The position numbers were made by a program, and so were the translations under genes. Below the pieces are notes generated by a model. It did no database searches. It was not told the DNA's origin and saw nothing but the letters and a program-made list of their open reading frames with translations. From contig OY282605.1 of the NCBI GenBank assembly GCA_958298945.1, positions 4,115,811 to 4,179,810 on the forward strand: 64,000 nt of DNA, in the 5' to 3' direction. Of the stretch, positions 11,931 through 23,440 are shown one piece after another; position 1 is the stretch's first letter, and every line of letters starts with the position of its first letter. The DNA comes from Atherix ibis (taxonomy: Eukaryota > Arthropoda > Insecta > Diptera > Athericidae).

Positions 11931-12599
11931 GTTAAAAATTTATCCGCACTGGGCAAGCTAGACTAGACAGCCAACAAGCTAGTAGGCCACAGATGATGTG
12001 CGAAAGAAAGATGGTGGAACAAAGCCAAAGCCTAAGAATAACTAGACGTAAAGAAACAACAACAGAAAAGATCTCTGATCGTGTAGTAACAGTTGTTTGT
12101 AGTAGCAATGATTGCAGTCGTAATTGTAGTGGTAGTTATAGTCTGCGTACTCGTATAAAATTAGAAATCTTTTAAAACTTTTCTTCGTCTTTATTTTTAT
12201 GTTTTCTTATAGTTCTGTGACGTTTATTTTGTATTTTATTTTCTGTATTTTACTTAAGTTAACATTTTTATTTATTAAGATTTCTTGTTTGTATTTTTCA
12301 TGTATGAACATAAAATTCTGTATGCTTGTTATTAGTTTTTTTTTTCTAAAAAATTAAAATGTTCTTTGCTGTCTTCTTTCTTGTTTTTAAGATTTTTCAA
12401 AATACATTAAAAAAATGTTTAAGGAAGCAGAAAAAATATATGTCGATGTGTTGTGATTTAGCGATAGTGAATTTTTATCAAGCTAGTGACGTATCTGAGG
12501 TGTCCTTTAGTTGTCGTGCCGCTTAAAACTTGCATCTAAGTGTCATTGTTATCTAGAAATGACTTTTTAAAAAATTTACCCTGACAGTACTCGATTGTT
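11931..12599. other. unassigned DNA
   Basis: A short + frame at 11993-12175 lies in moderately complex sequence without a recognised motif. From 12180 the sequence becomes A/T-rich and intron-like. Confidence 0.4.
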
Positions 12600-13560
12600 G
12601 AAGATGTCAAAAAAAAAAAATTTAAAAATATAATTTTTATGGCAAAACGAAATTTTGTTAAAAACTCAAACTTTTCTCAAATAAAAATAATTTAAACAAA
12701 AAACTAATTTTTAAAGAACAACAAAATTGTTTTTAAATCTCAAATGTTTCTCAAATAAAAATAATGTAATTTTTATAGCAACACGATTTTTTTTTAAAAA
12801 CTAAATTTTTCTCAAATAAAAATAATTTCAAGAAAAAACTAATTTTTATAGCAAAGCCAAATTTTTTTAAGAACGTAAATAAAACTAATTTTTACAAAAA
12901 CCTAATTTTTACAGCAAAACAAAATTTTCCGAAAATCTCAATTTTTTTAAATAAAACTAATCTTATTTTTATAGCAAAACAATTTTTTTTAAAATCTCAA
13001 AAAAAAAAATTTTTGTTATGGGAAAGTGATTTTTTTTAAAAAAACACAAATTTTCAATTAAAAATAATTTTAACAGAAAACCAAAATTTTTCCCAAATCG
13101 AAATAATTTAAACAAAAAACTAATTTTTATGACAACACAATTTTTTTTTAAACTTCAAAATATTCTAAAATAAAAATAGTTTAAAAAAAAAAAATTTTTA
13201 TGGCAAAACAAAATTTTCCTAAAATCTCAAATTTTTTTAAGTAAAACTAATTTCATTTTTATGGAAAACAATTTTTTTTAAAATCTCGAATTTTTCTCTA
13301 ATAAAAATAATTTTTTTTATGGCAAAGCGAATTTTTTAAAAAAACAAAAATTTCCAAATAAAAATAATAACAGAAAACTATATTTTATGGCAAAACAAAA
13401 TTTTTGTGAAAACTTAAAATTTTGCTCAAATCGAAATAATTTTAACGAAAAACTAATTTTTATGGCAAAACAAAATTTTTTCAAAAACTAAATTTTTCTC
13501 AAATCAAAAATAATTTTAACAAAAAACTAGTTTTTATAGCAAAATAAAAATTAGTTTTAT
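12600..13560. repeat. degenerate A/T-rich tandem array, unit about 60-75 bases
   Basis: The landmark tttttatggcaaaac and close variants recur about a dozen times, at spacings of roughly 60-75 bases. Between them lie ctcaaataaaaataat and runs of A and T. Units are strongly diverged, so this is an old array. Confidence 0.8.
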
Positions 13561-14563
13561 GAAAAGGAAAAGCTTTTGTTGCGATTGTTTTTGCGCCAAA
13601 CCGTCAATAAGCACAAATCAGTATAATTTTTACTTGAAATGACATTAAAAATAATTTAGAAAATTTGGAAGTTTTTTTCTATACAGTTTTTATTTCAAAG
13701 CTGAAAATTTTTAAAAAGTGTATTTTATGTGCACTCATTGAATGTTTTAATTTCTATTTTTCTCTAGAAAAAAAAATAACAATGAAAAAATAACTGATAA
13801 TAAATAGAATTTTTTAATTAAAAACTCTGATTATGGAGAGAAGAACTGAAAAAAATTGTTCAATTTTAAATTAAATCAAATCTGATCGAAATTCTTCTTT
13901 GCTTCTTCATATTTTTCTTCTTCTTCTCTTAATTAAGTTGTAAGCTTAGAGCTCTCTTAGAATCTCTGCTCTCTTAGAAGGTTGTCAGCGAAACGTTTTC
14001 ATGTGGCAATACTGCCTCATATGATCGAATGTATTTTTTTAGCAAATGTCAGACGTCGTTTGTTATTGTTTTTGTTTTTTTTTTTGCTGTTAATTTGAGA
14101 ATTATTACAAAAAATTTTGCTATGACAGTGCTGCCAAGAGTTTTTTGTTGTTGATTATTTTAAGTAAAGAACTACTTTCTTATGTATATTTTTATGTAAA
14201 TAATAAGAAAATATGGTAAAAATTTGTATTGTCTCAGAATTTGTTTTTTTTTTAAATTCGCTTCTATTTCATAATTTGTTGTTTTTTTTGTTGAATAAAT
14301 GTAAATTTTTATACTTGTTTTTTTTTTATCAGAAACTCAACGAAGCAGAAACTCAACGAAGATTATTCATCTTCTCTGTAAATGTTGTTTGTTTTTTCTA
14401 TTGAATTTTCACCTCAACCAGAATTATTTAAATTAAAAATTATCTTTTTTATTAAAAAAATAGTAAACAAATAAAATAAAATAAGAATAATCGAAATTCA
14501 CAGATAACAATAAACCGTATACGATCATTCGATCGATCAATAATATTCAATAAAATGCCATAC
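13561..14563. other. A/T-rich intron-like DNA
   Basis: Low-complexity sequence rich in T runs. No open frame or repeat family is convincing. Confidence 0.55.
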
Positions 14564-14598
14564 CTCAGAGACAGCATCAATTTTCAAGATTTTATCAC
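14564..14598 (-). CDS. candidate 35-base microexon
   Basis: On the - strand a very strong acceptor, an 11-T tract followed by cttataacag, precedes 35 bases. The only open frame reads DKILKIDAVSE. A GTATGG donor follows. It would start with two bases and end in phase 0. If the second AG is taken for the - strand candidate at 11747, the phases join. Because the acceptor is followed by GTGATA, it could also be read as a ratchet-type site with a weak donor. The protein is not recognised. Confidence 0.35.
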
Positions 14599-15736
14599 CT
14601 GTTATAAGAAAAAAAAAAACTCAATTAATTTATTATTATTTAAAAATGAAAAATCGTATACGTTGTGAATATTAAGAAAATGAGGTTTTTTTATGGATAT
14701 ATAAAAAATTTAATTTTTATTTATTTACACAAAGTAAAAATGGAATTTTTTCCTTCCTTTCGATTTTTACAAATATTTACCACATAATTTTGAGTTACTC
14801 CCTATTCACATGTACTTGCGTCGACTGCGATAAAAGCATTAATAATAACAGCGTCAATTTACTTAATTGCAATGCATTTAAAATATTTACTTTGTGGTAA
14901 ATTTATTTTCGTAAAAGTTTTTTTTATATATTTTAAATTAAAAATATTTCGCCAGTTTTTTTTTTTTGGTGTTCGTTTCTTTATTTGTTATTACTTAAAA
15001 GTTGATACAAAAAAAATGCGACAAGTACAATTAGTATCTGATAACACCTTAGCTTTTAGGTCTAGCTTCACTTCAACTCCCCTTCATTAAGTCCCAAGCT
15101 AGCATTTCTTGTATACGTTATCGTATTGTTCGCAAGCATGTGTTCAGGATTAACTGGCACATCGTCTAGCCGACATTCTAATCGATGCTATTTTGATCAG
15201 TGACCTCAAGGAACGCATTTTAGCATGTCAATATTTACGGTAAGCATCGTTCGAAAAGCTCCAAGTGAGTAAATATTTTCCGTTTGTCTGGAAATCGACG
15301 CTCTTCGCAAAGTTCTGTTTTCGGATTCATTGCCAACTTCACCTTTGAAAAAAAAAATTATTTCCCTGCTCACTCACAATATGCAGGCAGGCTGGAATTT
15401 CGGTTGTTTTTTATTATTGTTGGAATTTTTAAATGCTTGCATTTCTATTTGATTGTCTGACGGTTGTGTTTACATGTCAAATAGTGATCAGGCGTTTGAG
15501 AGCAACTGATTGACAAAGGATCGATTTCGAAAATACCGACAATCGATGGCAAGGTTGTCTTCTCTAGCTTCGCGGCAAAATTCGCAACGATGATCTTCGT
15601 TGACCTTTTGTGCTGTCGTTCTCTTTAGTATGCAAAGAATGCATCCTTAAAAAAAAAATCAGTGTTTTTATACACTAAACTCGTTTGATGTTAACCGAAC
15701 GAGCAATGGGGACTACCTGCCATTTTTTATTTGTAG
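14599..15736. other. non-coding DNA, GC rising after 15030
   Basis: A/T-rich to about 15000. The sequence then becomes more complex but has no long frame on either strand. No repeat-family match was noticed. The change in composition may mark the approach to the candidate exon at 15737. Confidence 0.4.
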
Positions 15737-15979
15737 GCGGGGGCAGAACTACTACGATCAATCCAATATCAAAATACGAGTAATTACGGCGACGATGAAA
15801 ATATGGACGATGTGTTGTTCGGTGTCCATGAAGTGGTTGGAATTGTTGATGGCATTCAGAATGTTGGTATGTCGTCCGAAAGATCCAGTCTCCGCTTTGA
15901 TCAAATCAACAACCCCCGATCACACTTACGGAAACGTGATCGGCTGAAAAAGTTTCAATTACGATTTCGATTCCTATGA
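15737..15979 (+). CDS. candidate + strand exon, internal or terminal
   Basis: The acceptor cattttttatttgtag ends at 15736. The frame is then open for 80 codons to a TGA at 15977-15979, with protein-like composition (for example NYGDDENMDDVLFGVHEVV). A good donor, GTATGT, lies at 15867, so the exon could instead end at 15866 in phase 1. That phase fits the + candidate at 36721, which starts with two bases. The ratchet site at 19985 lies in the intron this would create. The antisense strand is also partly open but has no good acceptor. No family is recognised. Confidence 0.42.
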   Translation, partial: AGAELLRSIQYQNTSNYGDDENMDDVLFGVHEVVGIVDGIQNVGMSSERSSLRFDQINNPRSHLRKRDRLKKFQLRFRFL

Positions 15980-16628
15980 ACGGATAGATGGACACACATG
16001 CACTCATATTCGTATTAGGAAATATTCCATATTTCAAGAGAAAGTTGACTTTTAAGCCTCTGAACTCAACCGTTAATTAATCAAAATAAATTGTGTTCCA
16101 CTTGAAAAAAAATTCCTCAATTAATCGCATTTTAATTTTATAAGAAAAAATTTTCCCAAGAATTTTGCTTACAGGAAGATTTTTTCCATTTCCTTTTTTT
16201 TATTTATTTGTGTTTTTAATAGAAATTCGAAATGGAGTTTGATCCTTTTACGTCTACTGACACAATATTATAATAGACAATGACCCGGAGCATATTTTAT
16301 CTTTTATTTTTGTTATTTAAATTGAAATTCCTCAAAATTTACGTACATTTATTATTTTCATTATGAATGAACCTTTTTGGCTTCCAATGTTTTAATAGTT
16401 TTTAGTTAAAAAAGATAATATTAGAGGCAGAGTATGGGCGTGGTTTTTTTTGTTTTGCATGCTGACCTCCGCTGGAAAAAAACCATTATTTACTGTTTGT
16501 GCAATACTTTGTTCGGCTCTCTTCTCGGGGATTTTCTGTACGTAACGGCTTTTCCAAAATGTCTGTGTCATCAAAGTCGCTTTACACAAAAAAAGTTCTT
16601 TGACGTCTACGATTTTCATTGGACTTTA
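15980..16628. other. flank of the mariner insertion
   Basis: A/T-rich up to about 16410. From about 16540, the text ccaaaatgtctgtgtcat and later gacgtct matches the unit of the tandem array on the far side of the mariner. A partial copy of that repeat therefore lies left of the insertion. Confidence 0.55.
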
Positions 16629-17772
16629 CCAGGTGTATAAGCCTAAATTCGCTGTTTCATAGAAAGCAAAAACAAATTTATTCAAAGTACTTGCCTTCGC
16701 TAGCTACACATTTTTTCCATCTATCGGGCAATTTGTGGATACCACACCAACAAAATTCCTTCTCTTTCGAGGCAAACCACTCATCAAGCCATTTACAGAT
16801 GTCTTCGTAAGAATCGAAGCGCTGCTCAGCAAGCGCGTGGCCCATCGACGAAAACGTGTGCGATGGTGCGTTGTCGTGGAGGAAAATCAGCTTGTCATGT
16901 CTTTGTTGATAATCCGTCCTTTTTTCACGCAGAGCACGGTGCAATTTGATCAGTTGTTGGTGGTAGCGGTGGGCATTGACAGTTTCACCAGGTTTTAACA
17001 TCTCATAATAGAAGATACCCTGCTGATTTTACCAAACGCACAGCATCGTCTTCCATCCGAAGCGATTTGGCTTGGGGAAGATGTTGATGGTTGACTGAGA
17101 TCAATCCACGATTTCTTGCGCTTAGGATTCTCGAAATATATCCACTTTTCATCGCTTGTCACAATCCGATGCAGGAACGACTTTCTTTTTTGTCTGGCGA
17201 GCAAGATTTCGTATGTGTTTTGGCGTCGCTCCATCTGCCTATCGTTCAATTCATGTAGCACCTATTTTCCGATCTTTTCAATCTTCCCCATGGCACGCAG
17301 ACGCTTGGAAATGGCTGGTTGAGTAACACCCAATTGTTTCGTGAGCATATTTTGCGATTGGTTATCGTCTTCGTCCAAAAGAGCCTGCAACTGATGGTCC
17401 TCAACGTTCCTAGGCCGATTTTCACGCTTCTCGTCCCACAAGTCAAAATTGCCGTCTTTGAACTGACGAAACCAATCTCGGCACGTTGTTTCTGATTAAG
17501 CACTGTCACCATAGGCCTCCATAAGGAGCCGATTTCTTCAAATTAAAGCAGAAAAGCAGAGCTTCCCGCATATGCTCTTTTTCTGGCACAACTATACATG
17601 ATTACCAAAGGAAAAATGTATTTTGTTGTACGAAATTGCTGACAATGTGCACTGATTAATATTGACTGATGTCAAACTCATAAAAAAAAGAAGTATGGCG
17701 TGCCCATGGTAGCTTAATACGCTCACTCACGCCATGTATGACCAAACAGGGGATTTAAGCATATACACCTGG
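16629..17772 (-). mobile_element. mariner transposon, full length between its ends, inactive
   Basis: Inverted ends begin ccaggtgtataagcctaaat on the left and, read from the right end inward, ccaggtgtatatgcttaaat. TA lies on both sides (16627-16628 and 17773-17774), the expected target duplication. The 1144-base body carries one transposase gene in reverse orientation. It sits inside a copy of the 363-base repeat. Confidence 0.93.
16678..17600 (-). pseudogene. mariner transposase remnant
   Basis: Reading from 17600 downwards, a helix-turn-helix half includes MREALLFCFNLKKSA, RDWFRQFKDGNFDL and QLGVTQPAISKRLRAMGK. The linker VLHELNDRQMERR corresponds to the usual WVPHEL. Then comes SDEKWIYFENPKRKKSW with the first catalytic Asp, and HDNAPSH with the second. 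The text jumps from HDNAPSHT straight to FSSMGHALAEQRF, so the stretch that normally carries YSPDLAPSDYHLF, including the third Asp of the DD34D triad, is deleted. At least two in-frame stops (in GDSA*SETT and at the W of WVPHEL) and a frameshift near LKKSA add to this. It cannot encode an active enzyme. Confidence 0.92.
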
Positions 17773-17774
17773 TA

Positions 17775-19545
17775 AATCTGGTAACCCTAATTCCATTAAA
17801 AATATCCTCTCAGCGCTTCGATAATCTTTAAAGGTCCTAAAACGTGTTTTTTTTTGTAGCTTTTCACAACGCCATCTACATTTTCCTGTTTATGCCATGA
17901 TTTTTTTCGTACCCTTTATTCCGATAGGTACCCTCTAGCCTGATTTTATGTTTTTTTTTGTCAGAAAGGTTAAGATTGGGACTAGTATATGAGGCTCTAG
18001 CTACCGGGACTTCTGCTAGAATAAAGCGACATTTTCTGGTCCAAATTTCTGGTTCAAAATGTCTGCGTCATTATTTTTGGATTTTCGTTTTGACTAATTT
18101 TCTAAATTTTTCGTCAATAGTAAACATTTCTTTCGTTTCTATATACAAGAAAATTTTTTTAATGTCTTAAAATTTGTGTTTGATTTTAAATCTGGCAACC
18201 CTTATTTAATTTAAAAGACCCTTTCAGCTATTTTATGATATTTAAAGGTGCTAAAACGTATTGCTTTTGTTGTTACGCAACGCCATCTACATTTTCCTGT
18301 TTATGACAAGATTTTTTTCGTACCCAGCAGGTACGCATTGACCTGATTTTATGTTTTTTGTCAACTTCAGCTGGAATAAACCGTCATTTCCTGATTCAAA
18401 TTTCTTCTGCAAAATGTCTGCGTCATTATTTTTGGATTTTCGTTTTGACTAATTTTCTAAATTTTTCGTCAATAGTAAACATTTCTTTCGTTTCTATATA
18501 CAAGAAAATTTTTTTAACGTCTTAAAATTTGTGTTTGATTTTAAATCTGGCAACCCTAATTTAATTTAAAAGACCCTTTCAGCTATTTTATGATATATAA
18601 AGGTGCTAAAACGTATTGTTTTCGTTGTTACGCAACACCATCTACATTTTCCTGTTTATAACAAGATTTTTTTCGTACCCCTTATTCCAGCAGGTACGCA
18701 TTGGCCTGATTTTATGTTTTTTGTCAACTTCAGCTGGAATAAACCGTCATTTTCTGATTTAAATTTCTTCTTCAAAATGTCTGCGTCATTATTTTTGGAT
18801 TTTCGTTTTGACTAATTTTCTAAATTTTTCGTCAATAGTAAACATTTCTTTCGTTTCTATATACAAGAAAATGTTTTTAACGTCTTAAAATTTGTGTTTG
18901 ATTTTAAATCTGGCAACCCTAATTTAATTTAAAAGACCCTTTCAGCTATTTTATGATATATAAAGGTGCTAAAACGTATTGTTTTCGTTGTTACGCAACA
19001 CCATCTACATTTTCCTGTTTATAACAAGATTTTTTTCGTACCCCTTATTCCAGCAGGTACGCATTGGCCTGATTTTATGTTTTTTGTCAACTTCAGCTGG
19101 AATAAACCGTCATTTTCTGATTCAAATTTCTTCTTCAAAATGTCTGCGTCATTATTTTTGGATTTTCGTTTTGACTAATTTTCTAAATTTTTCGTCAATA
19201 GTAAACATTTCTTTCGTTTCTATATACAAGAAAATTTTTTTAACGTCTTAAAATTTGTGTTTGATTTTAAATCTGGCAACCCTTATTTAATTTAAAAGAC
19301 CCTTTCAGCTATTTTATGATATTTAAAGATGCTAAAACGTTTGCTTTTGTTGTTACGCAACGCCATCTACATTTTCCTGTCTTCAACTTTAAATCTGGCA
19401 ACCCTGATTTTTTATATACGTTCCTTTTCAGCTTTTCTACGATCTCTAAAGGTCCTAAAAATTGTTTGTTTTTTTTGGTAACTTTCCACAACGCCATCTA
19501 CATTTTTCTGTTTATAACAAGATTTTTTCGAATCCCTTTTCCAAC
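17775..19545. repeat. tandem array of a 363-base unit
   Basis: The landmark aatctggYaaccct starts at 17775, 18189, 18544, 18907, 19270 and 19392, giving spacings of 414, 355, 363, 363 and 122. The copies starting at 18544 and 18907 are almost identical, including the 70-codon frames at 18603 and 18966 that differ by one residue, so that duplication is recent. The outer copies are diverged or truncated. Most copies contain aacgccatctac, the complement of GTAGATGGCGTT. The short frames inside look like chance products. Confidence 0.92.
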
Positions 19546-19966
19546 AGCTTTACTAAAAAAATAAACCAAAATGTCTGACTTGTACGTAGGAAAAAAATTC
19601 CTTATTTGCTTGAAAAATTCCAAACACACAAAAAATAATAATTATGAACATTAAATCGAAATTTCTACACCAACTTTGTGAGAAAATATTTAAATTTTTT
19701 CCAAAGAAAGAGAGAGTAAGAGAGAGATAGAGAGACAAAACAATCATAATAAATACAAAAAAATGTCTTTTAAATTCTAACCGCATTTAAATCGAATTGA
19801 AATTCTTCAGAATTAAATAATAACGTTTTTCTTTTAAGACAGTCAAATATATATAATTGAATGTGGGTTTATTATAATAACAATAATAAATAACAATAAC
19901 AAATTAATATTAATTTTTTTAACTAATTAATTTAAAATATGCCAATTAATTATTTCATTATATTTT
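19546..19966. other. A/T-rich intron-like DNA
   Basis: Contains a GAGA-rich run at about 19708-19735 and A/T simple sequence. Nothing else was recognised. Confidence 0.5.
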
Positions 19967-19990
19967 TCTTTTCTTTCTTTGCAGGTAAGT
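19964..19990 (+). other. recursive (ratchet) splice site
   Basis: An uninterrupted pyrimidine tract, ttttcttttctttctttgcag, ending at 19984, is followed at once by the optimal 5' splice site GTAAGT at 19985. This acceptor-donor juxtaposition is the consensus for zero-length exons that split very long introns in Drosophila. An alternative is a normal acceptor: the following frame stays open (VSEEQKKKIENRQQNKHKM) to a stop next to a possible GTAAAA donor near 20055, which would make a small recursive-splicing exon. Either reading implies a + strand transcript through this point. Confidence 0.55.
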
Positions 19991-21290
19991 GAAGAACAAA
20001 AAAAAAAAATTGAAAATCGACAGCAAAACAAACACAAGATGGCAGTGGGCTAAGGTAAAACAGAAGAAAAATTGAGGTAACGTCAAAATTTAACGAATAA
20101 AGTCTATAACACACGATACGATTTTTTGAAATAATGGCCGTTGACACGAAATTTTCTGACACATTTTCAAGGGCATGCCAGACGCGACTGACACACCAAC
20201 ACGTTTGCACTCTTGTTGACCGACCATGCCATGGAAATGAAACACTGAAAGTGAGAGTACATTCTCTCTTCTATTCCTCCTCCCATCTATTGTCGATTTT
20301 TCTTATCATTCATTCATTCAAATATTTGAAAATGGAAAAGGTTGATTTTTTTTTATTCCATCATTTTTTTATCAATTTCGTTTTATTTATTTAGTAAATT
20401 GTAAAAATTTGTTTCTTAGTTTTCTTAATTTGGTTTTTTTTTCGATTTAAATCAAAAGCTTTTTACAAACATTTTCTAGGATATTTTTTTTTTTTTTTTT
20501 GAAAGTGACAACGTTGAATTTTGTGAGTGAATGTAAACATTTGCCAGAATGGTCGAGTTATCATCATACCAAAAGCCGAAGGACAACAAATAAATACGGA
20601 GAGCCAAGATAAGGCAATCTCAAATCGTGTACAAAGTTAACAAAATTTCTATTTTTATTATTTGGTTTTTGATTTTCAGAGTTTTTATCTATTTTTATTA
20701 TTATTATTTTTATTTATTTTTTGTGTCTCATGGGAGATGTGTACAGTTCCGAACAAAAATTCTAGTCGTTCATTGATTTCTTTTCCTCTTGTTATGTGGC
20801 TCTGGAGTGAGAGAAAAATAAAAATGTAACCGGAAGTATTAATTTGGAAATTCACTTCTCCTCTCTTATCCATTTCCATCAGCTTCCCCCTATGGTATAT
20901 ATAAATTGAATTATTTTTAATATTTTGTTAAAATTTCATAGTACGTTTTGTACTATTTGGAAGATGGTAGATGGTTGAGATATTTGGTTTTATTCACTAA
21001 GAAACTTATCAGAATGGGTTTATTCAATAACTAAAGAAAAGAGATTTTAAAAAAGTAGGAGTACCGATAAAGAGGAATTTTTAAATCTTAATAATAAAAA
21101 GGATGAATTATGAAAATAAGTTAAAAATATCCAATTTTTGTTTCGGGAAATCAAGTTTTTTTAAAAATATTTCGTTTTTAGATTTTGATAAAATTTTCTT
21201 TGCATTTTGTTGCTTCGTTCTTGCCATTATTTTAAAGAATTCATATTAATAGAAAATACAGGTTTATATTAAAAAATAATATGGTATATC
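19991..21290. other. unassigned DNA
   Basis: A more complex patch at 20095-20290 holds a + frame of 86 codons (20134-20394) without a recognised motif. The rest is A/T-rich with long T runs. Confidence 0.45.
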
Positions 21291-21990
21291 TTGTTAATTC
21301 TCAACAATCACTCGTGGATTTTCTGAACCCCAAATGGGACAATTTTATCAATTAACCAAACCATCAGGATAAAAATGAGCGCGACCTGTTGTAGTGGTCA
21401 GTAGGCTTCAGTTCTTGAGTAAATTGAATTACGATGTAGAATTTTTGTTTCTGTAGACTCTCTGCAACACTCTCAGGAACTGCTCCGATGTTTTGCGTTG
21501 AACGACTTTTTGAATGACGGCCAGAGTGTTTAAGATAATCTCTTCACATTTGATGAAGTTAAATCACTATTCCGACAATATTTTGTACGAAAATTGCGAA
21601 CTGCAGCTGCCAAACCTTCATTATTTTAAAAATATTTCCCAATAATTAAAACACGTTGTTCTTTCGTGTGGCACTCCATTTTAAATAACCCTTAATTGTC
21701 AGCTTAAGTTTTTATTTACGTTGGTAACACTTTACCGCACAAATAGCGCAAAATTCAAATCTTGCGTGTTATTTGGAATACTCTTTATTATTCGAAAAAT
21801 CTGCATCCAAATCTCTCTTATTTGAGCACCCAATATGGATATTTTCTATGACTAATTGATCTATAATATAAAATGGCAAACCTCATACGGCAGCCATCTT
21901 GAATGGCATATATGTTTGACAGCTGTCAAATGACAAGGCTGAATATTCCTAATTACGAAATTTAATTAAAGCTAGCAAAAGTTCATAGAC
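21290..21990 (-). mobile_element. degenerate Tc1-like copy
   Basis: Shares the 'cactcgtggattttctgaacccca' type block (here near 21310) with the 2.4-4.3 kb cluster. It ends with AAAATGGCAAACCT and then the TTTGACAGCTGTCAAA palindrome at 21915-21930. The internal part is too decayed to translate. The phrase tttaccgcacaaa near 21731 recurs at about 22544. Confidence 0.6.
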
Positions 21991-22490
21991 AAAAGGAGTG
22001 GTGGCTGAATAAGAGAGGATTCGAAGATAATTAAGGGGGGGGGGGTTATTATGACAGAAATGGATAGAAGAAAATATTTTTTTTTAAATTTCCTTTTAAT
22101 ATAAATAAATTAAAGCTAAAAATTACGAGTACTTATAATAATACATTTAAGCCTATCAACAGTAGGTAAAATTTTAAATTAAACCTATCAAAAGTTGTAG
22201 ATAAAAGGCGTTGATTTTATAGTAAATTTTTAAAGTTTTATTTTTTCTTTCGGGAAGGGGAGCAGGTCAGTTTATAATAAAACATTTTATTGCTGGAAAA
22301 AAGAAAAAAACATTTTTTTAAAAAAAAAAATTAATTTTTTAAAGAAATTGTTAGATTTTTTTTTTCAATAAACAAATTTTCGTGGTGAGTTTATTTTTCT
22401 TTTTCTTTTTTTGTTGTTATAAATACAAAAATGCATATTAAAAATAGTGTATAACCTAATTAAGCGTATCAATTGTAGAGCTTTATTTTT
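21991..22490. other. A/T-rich DNA with an 11-G run
   Basis: Low complexity, with poly-G at about 22035-22045. No gene was recognised. Confidence 0.55.
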
Positions 22491-23440
22491 AATAGCCATG
22501 AACTGTCAGCTGTCACGTTGTCTCTTATTTTCATTGGCAACACTTTACCGCACAAAGCGGTCAACATTTTTTTTTGTAAATCTACGAAAAGAGAGTTTTT
22601 AATACATTTGGCTGTAATTTGGCCAAATACTTGATTGATGGTGGTTTTTAAATGCTTTAAAGTTTAAGGATTGCCGTCGTTAACACTATCTTTCGCGTTG
22701 ATTTACAAGAAAAATTCCAAGCGCCAAATCGCACGATCTTCAATTGTCATCACCAAATCTCGTCTGGCAATATAGCCGAGATACGAGTATGTCCTGTTAT
22801 GTGGTCTGTGGTGCTGTTTTGTTGAAACCACATATGGTGTAGATTAAAATCTTCAAGTTCATACCAAAAAAAGTTGACTATCATAAAAACACAACGACCG
22901 GAATTGATGGTAACTAGACTTTCCTTCTTTATTTTCAAAGAAATACGGGCCAATAACACCTTCAGATGAAAATGCACTTTTTGCGGATACAATGGCTTCT
23001 CCTTCTGCGCCGTAATATAAAATGGGGAACCTTAAACTAGTTTGAGGATTTTATGCGTAAACACGTTCTTTTGCTTAGTCCTACAAGCAAAAGTCCAATG
23101 GCATCAATAGTACGGATCTTGGTGATTTTAATTGTCAGTTTTGCTTATTGACGTATCCACCGAGTGGCAAATGAGTCTCATCGTTAAAGTATTTTTTTTT
23201 TTGGCAAAATCACCACTTTGATCGAAAATTATTAAAATTCTATCGCGTTATCCGTTGCGTACCAGATTCCATAATGTAAAATGGCATAGCTTCACGTGAG
23301 CAAATGCTATCTTGGATAACATATAAGTTTGACAGCTGTCAAATAAAAGGGCGGTACTTTCCAAACCACAAAATCGACATATGCTTACAAATACAGATGG
23401 CGTTAGTGGTCGTATTGAAATTTTTTTAAAATTTATTTAC
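22490..23440 (-). mobile_element. Tc1-like element copy with transposase remnant
   Basis: The - frame 22750-22992 reads VTINSGRCVFMIVNFFWYE, then LEDFNLHHMWFQQNSTTDH. This follows the VTVNGxRYxxMIxxFFxPELE...DDMWFQQDGATSHT pattern of insect Tc1/mariner-superfamily transposases, with Asn at the position of the second catalytic Asp. The copy ends at the palindrome 23328-23343, followed within 60 bases by ACAGATGGCGTTAGTGG. Confidence 0.8.

Noticed and set aside
15915..15930. 14-base - strand microexon between ctttttcag and GTAAGT
   Set aside because: Too short to support, and it falls inside the better + strand candidate exon.
18603..19178. Two near-identical 70-codon frames
   Set aside because: They are the same position in two copies of the 363-base repeat; other copies are broken and nothing resembles a known protein.
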